Shown one piece after another: positions 1-6,190 of a DNA stretch of 6,681 nucleotides; the stretch's first letter is position 1; each line of letters starts with the position of its first letter. The notes beneath the pieces were generated by a model. That model saw only the letters and a program-made list of their open reading frames with translations. It did no database searches and was not told where the DNA came from. The stretch lies in the NCBI GenBank assembly GCA_013813825.1, contig JACCRA010000768.1, positions 1 through 6,681 on the forward strand, in the 5' to 3' direction. Both the position numbers and the translations under genes were made by a program. This DNA is from Pyrinomonadaceae bacterium (GTDB taxonomy: Bacteria; Acidobacteriota; Blastocatellia; Pyrinomonadales; Pyrinomonadaceae).

Positions 1-3000
1 AGACTAAAGAGGCGTTCGAGATGTTCCGTCCGTTCATGGTCGAGAACGCTTACATCTTCCGCGCCGACAACGTGCGCTCGCTCTTTTCGCGCATTCGCAA
101 GGACGAGCAGAATTTACTGCCGTGGAACCCGGAGCAGTTCGACTGGTACGACTACTGGATGAACATTCACTTCCCCGGCCTCAAGAAGTGGGTCTTCCCG
201 ACGCTCGAAGAGGACATGCGCGCCCAGCCGAAGCGCATCTATACCTATCGCGATCTGCTGGAACTGTTTGAGACTTCGACGAAACGTTTCTCGACCCGCG
301 TCGCGATGAGGATCGAGCGCGACGGACGCAAGGAACAGTACACTTACGCCGATCTGCACGAACTGGCGACGCGCGCCGCCGGCTTCTTCGCCGGCGCGGG
401 CGGCGTCAAACCCGGCGACCGCGTCGTCTTGTTCAGCAACAACGCTCCCGAATGGGGCATGACTTACTTCGGTGTGCTGAAGGCCGGCGCGACGTGTGTA
501 CCCGTCGATCCCGAAAGCTCGACGGAAGAAGTGATCAACTTCGTCCGCGCGAGCGAGGCCGGCGGACTCGTTATCAGCGCGGAGTTAAACGAGCAACATT
601 CCGGCTTGCGCGAGCAACTCGCCGGGGCTGGATTGAAGGCGCAAGTCTGGACGTTCGACGAAGTGTTCACGTTGCCGCCGCAGCAAGTCGAGGACGAGCG
701 GATCGCTTTACTGCCCGCGCGCGTGCAGGCGCAGACCGTCGCTTCGCTGATCTTCACCTCCGGCACGACGGGACAGCCGAAAGGCGTGATGCTGACGCAC
801 AAGAATTTCGCGAACATGGTGTCGATGCTCGCCTCGGTCTTCGACATGTCCACGCGCGACGGCGTGCTCTCGGTGCTGCCGCTGCACCACACTTTCGAGT
901 TCTCAACTGGCTTTCTTACCCCGCTCAGCCGCGGCGCGCAGATCACTTACCTACCCGAGTTGACCGGCGAGGAACTGGCGCGGGCGATCAAGAACGGCTA
1001 TGTCACCGGCATGGTTGGCGTCCCGGCCTTGTGGGAGTTGCTGCACCGGCGGATCAAGAACCGACTCAACGAGCGGGCGAAATGGATCGGGCAAACGGCC
1101 GACGTGCTGATCGAAGCTAACAGTTGGCTGCGCGATCACACGCCGCTCAACTTCGGGCAAATTCTCTTTCGCCCGATTCATCAGGGCTTGGGCGGGCGCA
1201 TTCGCTATCTAATTAGTGGCGGCTCCGGCTTGAACGAGCGGGTGAAGAAAGATTTTCACGGTCTCGGCTTCACGATCCTCGAAGGCTACGGCTTGACCGA
1301 AGCCTCGCCGGTGCTGACCGTGACGCGTCCACAAAATAAGCTAAACGCCACGAGCGTCGGCCAAGCCGTGCCCGGCGTCGATGTCAGCATTTACGAGCCG
1401 AATGAGGGCGGCATCGGCGAGGTCATCGCGCGCGGCAACAACGTCATGCTCGGCTACTTCAACAACGAAGAGGCCACGCGCGCCGTGCTCGTCAATCGCT
1501 GGCTCTACACCGGGGATCTCGGCCGGCTCGACGACGAAGGCAATCTATACCTCGTCGGCCGCTCGAAAGAAATCATCGTCGATACGAACGGCAAGAATGT
1601 TTACCCTGACGAAATTGAAGAGTTGTATGCCGACTCGCCGTGGATCAAGGAACTGAGCGTCATCGGCTTGCCGGACGGCATCGGCGAAAAAATCGCCTGC
1701 CTCGCCGTGCCCGACTACGATCACGACATCGCGCTCACGCGCAATGAAGCGCGGCGCAAAATCGAAGAGCATTTCAAGGACATCGCTTCCACGCTGCCCT
1801 TTTTCAAGCGCGTCAAGGTGCTGCACTTCTCCGACGACGAACTGCCACGCACGGCGACGCGCAAAGTGAAGCGGCGCGAAGTTATCAAGCTGATGCAGGC
1901 GTTGGAGCAGAGCCAGCGTTCAATTGGGGAAGTTCCCGCCGACGCTCAAGAGAGTAAAGAGCCGGGCGCGCGTTGGCTGATCGAGATCGTCGCCAACGTC
2001 GCGAACCGCCCACGCGCTGAAGTGACGCTCGACTCTCGCTTGAGCGATCTCGGCTTCGACAGCCTGATGTTCGTCGAACTGGCGACGGCCATCGAGCAAG
2101 CCGGCGGCACGCTCAAATCGCCGGACACGCTGACGGAAGTACGCGACCTGCGAGAACTGGCAAGCGTCGTCAATCGCGAGCCAACGCGAGCCGAAAAGGA
2201 TGAGGCGCGGCAGCGCAAAATCGAAGCGGAGCGCAAAGAGGACGAGGAGATTTTCATTCCCTCTGTGGTTCGCACCGTCGGCAACAAAGGTTTGGACGTG
2301 TTGCAACGCGCGTTCTACGAAAGATTTTTGCACACCAAGCTCGAAGGTCAGACTAACATTCCGGCGCACACGAATTTTCTCGTCGCGGCGAATCACACCT
2401 CGCATCTCGATATGGGATTAGTCAAGATGTCGCTCGGCGAGCAGGGCCGAGAGTTGGTCGCTCTGGCGGCGGCCGACTACTTCTTCGACAACAAATTCAA
2501 GCGCGCCTACATGGACAACTTTACTAATCTGGTCCCCATGGAGCGCAGCGGCTCGCTTCGCAAATCGCTGCGGCACGCTCTCTCGTTTCTTGAGCGCGGC
2601 TACAACGCGCTGATCTTTCCCGAAGGCACGCGCTCGATGACCGGCGAGATAGCCGAGTTTAAGCCGATCATCGGGTTCCTCGCTCTCACCGCGCGCGTCG
2701 GCATTTTGCCGGTCTATCTGCGTGGCACTTACGAGGCGCTGCCGAAGGGATCGAACATGCTCAAGAGCCGCGAGATCGGCGCGCGCGTCGGGCGTTTCAT
2801 CTCCATCGAAGAACTGGACGCGATGACCAAAGGGATGCCGAAGTCCGAATCCTATCATCTGATCGCGGCTTACATCCGGCATCAGGTCGAAAACTTACGC
2901 GACGGCACGCGCCACGACTTCGACGCCAAAGCGATGCGCCGCCGCTGGCGCTCCGAACGGCGCGGCGCAACCACCGAGACCGCCGCCACCGAACCACCAA

Positions 3001-3032
3001 CTGAAGACCAACTCATCACGACAGGAGATTGA
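1..3032 (+). CDS. ElbD-like multidomain lipid enzyme (reductase tail, AMP-ligase, ACP, PlsC acyltransferase), 5'-partial
   Basis: Predicted fatty-acid activating and transferring megaenzyme, most like ElbD of bacterial ether-lipid synthesis. Numbering is from ATG 21. Residues 1-65 (FRPFMVEN, HFPGLKKWVFP) resemble the C-terminal end of fatty acyl-CoA reductase/SDR domains, and the frame is open to the window edge, so the gene probably starts upstream. An AGAGG at 8-12 does make ATG 21 a possible start. The acyl-CoA/ACP ligase spans about 70-630: P-loop SGTTGQPKG (247-255), YGLTE (423-427), YTGD (496-499), GRSKEIIV (513-520) and the PRTATRKVKR tail with probable catalytic Lys615. The carrier domain (about 645-715) has GFDSL with the phosphopantetheine Ser681. 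A charged linker (718-743) leads to the acyltransferase (about 745-960): NHTSHLD (His792/Asp797), FPEGTRS (866-872) and PVYLRG (898-903). All catalytic motifs look intact. The domain order and motifs are seen; the ether-lipid role is inferred by architecture. An alternative is another acyl-ACP synthetase/acyltransferase fusion with Aas-like activity. It is followed by an SDR gene on the same strand. Confidence 0.85.
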   Translation, partial: TKEAFEMFRPFMVENAYIFRADNVRSLFSRIRKDEQNLLPWNPEQFDWYDYWMNIHFPGLKKWVFPTLEEDMRAQPKRIYTYRDLLELFETSTKRFSTRVAMRIERDGRKEQYTYADLHELATRAAGFFAGAGGVKPGDRVVLFSNNAPEWGMTYFGVLKAGATCVPVDPESSTEEVINFVRASEAGGLVISAELNEQHSGLREQLAGAGLKAQVWTFDEVFTLPPQQVEDERIALLPARVQAQTVASLIFTSGTTGQPKGVMLTHKNFANMVSMLASVFDMSTRDGVLSVLPLHHTFEFSTGFLTPLSRGAQITYLPELTGEELARAIKNGYVTGMVGVPALWELLHRRIKNRLNERAKWIGQTADVLIEANSWLRDHTPLNFGQILFRPIHQGLGGRIRYLISGGSGLNERVKKDFHGLGFTILEGYGLTEASPVLTVTRPQNKLNATSVGQAVPGVDVSIYEPNEGGIGEVIARGNNVMLGYFNNEEATRAVLVNRWLYTGDLGRLDDEGNLYLVGRSKEIIVDTNGKNVYPDEIEELYADSPWIKELSVIGLPDGIGEKIACLAVPDYDHDIALTRNEARRKIEEHFKDIASTLPFFKRVKVLHFSDDELPRTATRKVKRREVIKLMQALEQSQRSIGEVPADAQESKEPGARWLIEIVANVANRPRAEVTLDSRLSDLGFDSLMFVELATAIEQAGGTLKSPDTLTEVRDLRELASVVNREPTRAEKDEARQRKIEAERKEDEEIFIPSVVRTVGNKGLDVLQRAFYERFLHTKLEGQTNIPAHTNFLVAANHTSHLDMGLVKMSLGEQGRELVALAAADYFFDNKFKRAYMDNFTNLVPMERSGSLRKSLRHALSFLERGYNALIFPEGTRSMTGEIAEFKPIIGFLALTARVGILPVYLRGTYEALPKGSNMLKSREIGARVGRFISIEELDAMTKGMPKSESYHLIAAYIRHQVENLRDGTRHDFDAKAMRRRWRSERRGATTETAATEPPTEDQLITTGD
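3023..3027 (+). promoter_or_regulatory. Strong Shine-Dalgarno AGGAG at the end of the ElbD-like gene, apparently separated from its gene
   Basis: AGGAG sits in the last codons of the upstream gene, 2 nt before its TGA stop. The nearest ATG (3032) overlaps the stop as TGATG but opens only an 8-codon frame ending at 3058. The next real gene starts at 3127, about 99 nt away and beyond a long hairpin. The motif is seen; its former service to the gene at 3127 is inference. Confidence 0.4.
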
Positions 3033-3036
3033 TGCA

Positions 3037-3120
3037 AGGGATGAGGGATGAGGGATGAGGGATGAATTAAAACGACCGTTTTGATTTCTCTTCATCCCTC
3101 ATCCCTCATCCCTCATCTCT
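3037..3120. repeat. 84-nt intergenic hairpin made of GGGATGA heptamer repeats
   Basis: The left arm 3037-3066 carries four head-to-tail GGGATGA units (3038-3065). The right arm 3091-3120 carries the reverse-complement TCATCCC three times plus a degenerate TCATCTC. The arms pair over 30 bp with a single mismatch. The 24-nt loop holds a second small palindrome, AAAACG-AC-CGTTTT (3069-3082). The element almost fills the gap between two co-directional genes. It ends 6 nt before the next start codon and has no T-run, so it is not a standard rho-independent terminator. In form it recalls the heptameric short tandem repeats known in some bacteria; its copy number in this genome cannot be seen here. 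Confidence 0.9.
3038..3061 (+). other. Canonical G-quadruplex motif (four GGG runs with ATGA loops)
   Basis: Four GGG runs are separated by three identical 4-nt ATGA loops, satisfying the usual G3+N1-7 pattern on the coding strand, so also in the mRNA. The opposite arm on the minus strand has only three GGG runs because its outermost unit reads GAG, so only the + strand fits. The motif is seen; folding in the cell is untested and competes with the 30-bp hairpin. Confidence 0.6.
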
Positions 3121-3126
3121 TAGCAA

Positions 3127-4272
3127 ATGGCGACGACAAAGCAGCGGGCGGAGAAGGCGGTTAAAAGCCCGGCCAAAACTAAAACCAAAGCCGCGGCGAA
3201 GAGTGGCGTGAAGGCAACCACGAAGGCGGCGACGAAGAGCGCGGCGCTCGTCAGGCGCGCACATCCCAAGACGCTGGTGACTGGCGGGACGGGCTTTCTC
3301 GGCGCTCATCTGGTGCGCCAATTGATCGAGGCCGGTGAAAAGAATTTGCGCGTGCTGGTCTCTTCTTCGACTCCCGCATGGTTGGAAGAGTTGGGAGTTG
3401 AGGTCGTCCGCGGCTCGGTGATGAATGCGGAGGACGTGCGGCGGGCTTGCGAGAGCGTCGTCGCCATTTACCATTTGGCCGGCCGTGTTTCGCGCGAGCG
3501 CGACGACGCGCATTCGATGTACGCGCTGCACGTGGATGGCACACGGTTGCTGTGCCAAGCGGCGCGCGCAACTGGCGTCAAGTCGATGGTACTGGCTTCG
3601 ACCAGCGGAACCATCGCGGTGACTGAGCAAGGCGACGTGCTGCCGGATGAAAGTTGGCCGCCGCCGCTCGACATCATTTCGCGCTGGCCTTACTACGCGA
3701 GCAAACTTTATCAAGAGCGGGTTGCGCTCGAACACTTCGACGGGGACCATCGGCGTCTCGTCATCGTCAATCCGAGCCTTTTGCTCGGCCCCGGCGACGA
3801 GCGTTTGAGCGCCACTAAAGTGATTCTTGATTTTCTCGCGCGGAAGATCGCGGCCGTGCCCAAAGGCGGGCTGAGTTTTGTGGATGCGCGCGACGCCGCC
3901 GCCATGCTGCGCTCCGCGATGCACAGCGGGCGACACGGCGAGCGGTATCTCGTCGGCGGCGTCAATTGGACCTTCGCGCAATTCTTCGCCCGCCTCGAAC
4001 GGCTTACCAAAGTCAGCGCGCCGCGTCTCTCGTTGCCTTCTCGGCTGGCCGTCAACGGCGCGCAGGCCGTTCATGCGCTCTACCGCCACTGGAAACTAGC
4101 GCCGCCCGTGCAGCCTGTGGAGATCGAGATGGCCGATTATTTTTGGTATCTGGATGCCTCAAAGGCCGAGCGCGAATTGGGCTTTGAGCCGCGCGATCCG
4201 CAGGAGACGCTCCACGACACAGTGCAGTACGTGCGCGAGAATTTTCTAGGCCGGAGCGCGTTTGTGTCGTGA
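3127..4272 (+). CDS. Extended short-chain dehydrogenase/reductase (NAD-dependent epimerase or DFR-like) with Lys/Ala-rich N-terminal tail
   Basis: 381-residue extended SDR. The Rossmann core begins after residue 48 with TGGTGFLG (52-59), the TGxxGxxG nucleotide loop. The catalytic tetrad region shows a Ser/Thr cluster in LASTSGT (156-162) and YYASK (189-193), with Tyr189 and Lys193 as the YxxxK pair. NPSLLLGPGD (215-224), FVDARD (251-256) and the late YLDASKAERELGF segment are typical of the dihydroflavonol reductase/HpnA/3-beta-hydroxysteroid dehydrogenase-like group. At the end of the second strand the sequence reads LVSSSTP, with no acidic or Arg residue to tell NAD from NADP. The first 48 residues hold 11 Lys, 3 Arg and 13 Ala with one acid, resembling histone H1 tails and absent from ordinary SDRs. 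No Shine-Dalgarno precedes ATG 3127; GTG 3208 is an alternative start that would trim most of the tail. The substrate is unknown. Its position 94 bp after the ElbD-like gene suggests a role in the same lipid pathway (inference). Confidence 0.9.
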   Translation: MATTKQRAEKAVKSPAKTKTKAAAKSGVKATTKAATKSAALVRRAHPKTLVTGGTGFLGAHLVRQLIEAGEKNLRVLVSSSTPAWLEELGVEVVRGSVMNAEDVRRACESVVAIYHLAGRVSRERDDAHSMYALHVDGTRLLCQAARATGVKSMVLASTSGTIAVTEQGDVLPDESWPPPLDIISRWPYYASKLYQERVALEHFDGDHRRLVIVNPSLLLGPGDERLSATKVILDFLARKIAAVPKGGLSFVDARDAAAMLRSAMHSGRHGERYLVGGVNWTFAQFFARLERLTKVSAPRLSLPSRLAVNGAQAVHALYRHWKLAPPVQPVEIEMADYFWYLDASKAERELGFEPRDPQETLHDTVQYVRENFLGRSAFVS

Positions 4273-4297
4273 TTCCTCACGTCAGGACGCATTTCGT

Positions 4298-4313
4298 CGT
4301 CCCACTAGGGACG
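4298..4313. repeat. Small palindrome CGTCCC-ACTA-GGGACG
   Basis: A 6-bp perfect stem with a 4-nt loop lies 25 nt after the SDR stop codon. It shares the GTCCC/GGGAC core with the inverted repeats at 4366-4427 and so looks like a diverged relative of the same repeat family. There is no T-run after it. Confidence 0.55.
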
Positions 4314-4316
4314 CTT

Positions 4317-4344
4317 GGAAACAGCCCAGCGATTTATCGCTGGG
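4317..4344 (-). terminator. Candidate terminator for tsaC (left hairpin of the repeat element)
   Basis: Read on the minus strand, an 8-bp GC-rich stem CCCAGCGA/TCGCTGGG with a 4-nt loop is followed by CTGTTTCC, a weak T-rich tail. It lies about 160 nt after the tsaC stop, behind the mirror copy at 4450-4469. The hairpin is certain; the terminator role is inferred. Confidence 0.25.
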
Positions 4345-4449
4345 ACAATGCCCGCAGTGAAGTGGAGTCCCGTAGGGACGATTGGACTAGCTGGCAACTC
4401 GCATCTTTCAATCGTCCCTACGGGACTGCAAAATAATTTCCGGCGCATC

Positions 4450-4477
4450 CCCAGCGATAAATCGCTGGGCTATTTTC
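4450..4477 (+). terminator. Candidate terminator for the + strand operon (right hairpin of the repeat element)
   Basis: An 8-bp GC-rich stem CCCAGCGA-TAAA-TCGCTGGG is followed directly by CTATTTTC on the + strand. This is the best rho-independent-like structure after the SDR gene, though it lies about 180 nt past the stop and the T-run is short. Confidence 0.35.
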
Positions 4478-4505
4478 AAATGCTCTTCACGGAGCAAAGA
4501 AAGAG

Positions 4506-5135
4506 TCACTCATCAGGCGTATTGAGTGTCACTTGCAATTCGTCCCATCCAACGATTCCCGCGCGAATCAGTCGCGCGACCTCGCCGCTGACATCGACTA
4601 CAGTTGAAGGCTGAGTTGACGCGGCACTACCGCCATCCACAATCAGCGCCAGTTTGTCGCTGAAATAACTCTCGACTTCGACGGCCGTGCGGGCGGGCGG
4701 ATGATTGGACGGGTTCGCGCTGGTGGCCGTCAGCGCGCCGCCGCACTCGCGCACTAAGTCTCTCACAGCGTTGTCGGCAGGCAGGCGGACGCCGATGGTC
4801 CCGGTGCCTGCCGTCAACATAGTGGGTACTTCTTCGCGTGCTTGAGCCACCAGAGTTAAAGCACCCGGCCAATGACTTGTGGCGAGCGTCGCAAAGGCAT
4901 TGGTTCGTTGAGCGATGAAGCGTTCGCTCTCAGCCGTGTCACTAACGATAACGAGGATTGGCTTCGTCTCTTCTCTGCTCTTCAAAGCCCGGAGTTTTTC
5001 GATGGCACGGGCGTTCATCGGATCAACTCCCAACCCGTAAAACGTATCGGTGCGATAAGCGATCACTTCCCCCCGACGAATCGCCGCCGCCGCCGTTTGT
5101 CTGGCTTCCTCTCCGTCAGCAAAAATTTTTGACAC
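4506..5135 (-). CDS. tsaC: L-threonylcarbamoyladenylate synthase (TsaC/YrdC/Sua5 family)
   Basis: Makes threonylcarbamoyl-AMP from threonine, bicarbonate and ATP, the first step of the t6A37 modification of ANN-decoding tRNAs; it then works with TsaD, TsaB and TsaE in the cytoplasm. The 209-residue protein is a single YrdC domain, close to the short bacterial form and lacking the Sua5 C-terminal domain. Seen motifs: TDTFYGLG (29-36), KSREETKP with Lys52, Arg54 and Lys58 (52-59), SHWPGALTLV (87-96), IGVRLP (114-119) and ATSANPSN (137-144). The usual Pro before TDT is Arg28. The chosen start is GTG (5133-5135) with GAGGA 11 nt upstream on the minus strand (5147-5151). It is divergent from the CxxC protein gene and convergent with the SDR gene. 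The family assignment is firm. Confidence 0.95.
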   Translation of the reverse strand: MSKIFADGEEARQTAAAAIRRGEVIAYRTDTFYGLGVDPMNARAIEKLRALKSREETKPILVIVSDTAESERFIAQRTNAFATLATSHWPGALTLVAQAREEVPTMLTAGTGTIGVRLPADNAVRDLVRECGGALTATSANPSNHPPARTAVEVESYFSDKLALIVDGGSAASTQPSTVVDVSGEVARLIRAGIVGWDELQVTLNTPDE

Positions 5136-5224
5136 AGGCTATAATGTCCTCGTTCAAATTTTATCAGCTTGCGTAATTCCTGAGCGCCCTTGAAAGGCCG
5201 CCAGATTCTTTCGCCGCGACTCAG

Positions 5225-6118
5225 ATGCCATCTAAAAACGATTCACGCGATCTTGATCTCAGCCGCTTTCCGGCGGCGGCGGTCACGACCGACACGACGC
5301 AATTGTGTCTCTCCTGTTTGTTCAAGCTGTTTACCAAGCAGATGAATTTAGCGCCGCGCACCGCCTACTCCGAGATCAAGCGTTACGTCTTCTCTGTCCC
5401 GGAACTGACCGGGAAAGAGTTGACGCGGCCGTTCTTCCGCAACGCGGAGAAGAATCCACGCTGCCCGTCTTGTAACGCCGCGCGGCGCTCTCACGCGCGG
5501 CTCGACATTTATCGCATTGAGGGCGGGAAGCAGACGGACGCCGCGCGCCGCGCACTCGTTAAATCGCTGCCGAAGATGGCGGAGAACTTCCAGATCATCG
5601 AAGTTAAGACGACGCGGCGGGCGGCCTTCTACGAGTGGCTTGATGCGCTCGGCCGCACGCTCGACTTCGCCGACGATACGTGGCTCGTCAGCGCGACCCG
5701 CGCCCTCTTGGAGCGGCGGGAGCCGAAACTTGACGGCGCGGAAACTTTTTCCGGCGTGCGCGCTGTGCGGCGCTCACAAAGATTGACTGAAGGTTGGGAG
5801 CGTGACGGCGCGCGTCTGTTTCTCTCGCCGCCGTTGTACGGAGAGGCGCTACTAATCCAGTACCTCATCAGCCGGGCGCAGACGCACGGCGGCTTAACGC
5901 TCGACGGCCGCCTGACGCTGCCGGAACTTTTGCGCCGCCTGCGTCACGCCGGATTATTCGCCGCGACATCGGCCGCCGGCGCGGATCAATTTGAGCTATT
6001 GGAACAAGCCATCAATGGGTTGGCCGGCGGCGACGAAACTCTCAAATACTATTATCTCATCGACCGCCGCGACTTTTTGGACACAGTGAAATCCGTCTAT
6101 TCGTCTTTCGCAACCTGA
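5225..6118 (+). CDS. Uncharacterised protein with two CxxC pairs (possible zinc-binding N-terminal module)
   Basis: A 297-residue soluble protein that I do not recognise. The N-terminal part has two cysteine pairs, CLSC (28-31) and CPSC (80-83), 48 residues apart. Together they could form one four-Cys zinc site in the manner of a discontinuous zinc ribbon. Between them lie aromatic and basic residues (EIKRYVFSVPEL). The remainder alternates charged helices and short strands, with a probable small helical segment RLTLPELLRRLRHAGLF near 238-254 and a Tyr-rich stretch KYYYLIDRRDF near the end. No signal peptide or transmembrane helix is evident. ATG 5225 has no clear Shine-Dalgarno, and the frame is open upstream only to 5177 without an ATG, GTG or TTG, so this start is the best available. 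Base composition matches its neighbours. It is divergent from tsaC with 89 bp between; the function is unknown. Confidence 0.75.
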   Translation: MPSKNDSRDLDLSRFPAAAVTTDTTQLCLSCLFKLFTKQMNLAPRTAYSEIKRYVFSVPELTGKELTRPFFRNAEKNPRCPSCNAARRSHARLDIYRIEGGKQTDAARRALVKSLPKMAENFQIIEVKTTRRAAFYEWLDALGRTLDFADDTWLVSATRALLERREPKLDGAETFSGVRAVRRSQRLTEGWERDGARLFLSPPLYGEALLIQYLISRAQTHGGLTLDGRLTLPELLRRLRHAGLFAATSAAGADQFELLEQAINGLAGGDETLKYYYLIDRRDFLDTVKSVYSSFAT

Positions 6119-6168
6119 CGAACTCCATCCCGTTCTGAATCGAAGCGCGCACCATTGGGACGCGTGTA

Positions 6169-6185
6169 GGGGCTGACGTAGCCCC
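6169..6185. terminator. GC-rich hairpin between convergent genes (weak terminator candidate)
   Basis: The stem GGGGCT/AGCCCC (6 bp) encloses the loop GACGT in the 72-bp gap between the CxxC protein gene and ddl. It could serve both converging transcripts, but neither side has a T-run, so intrinsic termination is doubtful. Confidence 0.3.
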
Positions 6186-6190
6186 CGGCG

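Larger units (their letters stand above)
4315..4479. repeat. REPIN-like composite inverted repeat (A-B-B'-A') between convergent genes
   Basis: Outer arms A (4315-4344) and A' (4450-4479) are inverted copies matching at 28 of 30 positions, and each contains its own palindrome CCCAGCGA/TCGCTGGG. Inner arms B (4366-4384, AGTCCCGTAGGGACGATTG) and B' (4409-4427) are perfect 19-bp inverted copies, each with a GTCCC-GTA-GGGAC type palindrome inside. Spacers A-B and B'-A' are 21 and 22 nt but do not resemble each other, and the central loop is 24 nt. The layout fits two inverted REP-type sequences forming a REPIN. No transposase is nearby, and no target-site duplication is evident. A 99-codon frame starting at 4315 crosses the element and is judged spurious. 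Confidence 0.85.

Noticed and set aside
452..1120. A 222-codon + strand frame inside the ligase domain
   Set aside because: It is an Arg/Ala-rich shadow in another frame of the ElbD-like gene, whose own frame carries all ligase motifs.
3037..3120. Rho-independent terminator after the ElbD-like gene
   Set aside because: The stem is long and perfect, but no T-run follows and a same-strand gene begins 6 nt later.
3037..3120. CRISPR-like repeat array
   Set aside because: The units are contiguous 7-mers with no spacers, arranged as two inverted arms.
3106..4089. A 327-codon minus-strand open frame opposite the SDR gene
   Set aside because: It lies entirely antisense to a well-supported SDR gene and has no recognisable domain. 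Long antisense frames are expected in GC-rich coding DNA.
4315..4614. A 99-codon + strand frame across the intergenic repeat
   Set aside because: Most of it is translated palindromic repeat, and the rest is antisense to the tsaC 3' end. There is no domain and no credible ribosome site.
5129..5145. Promoter-like TTGACA (5129-5134) and TATAAT (5140-5145) on the + strand
   Set aside because: The hexamers are only 5 bp apart, and no -35-like hexamer lies 16-18 bp upstream of the TATAAT. The -10 match is in a plausible place for the gene at 5225 but is not enough alone.
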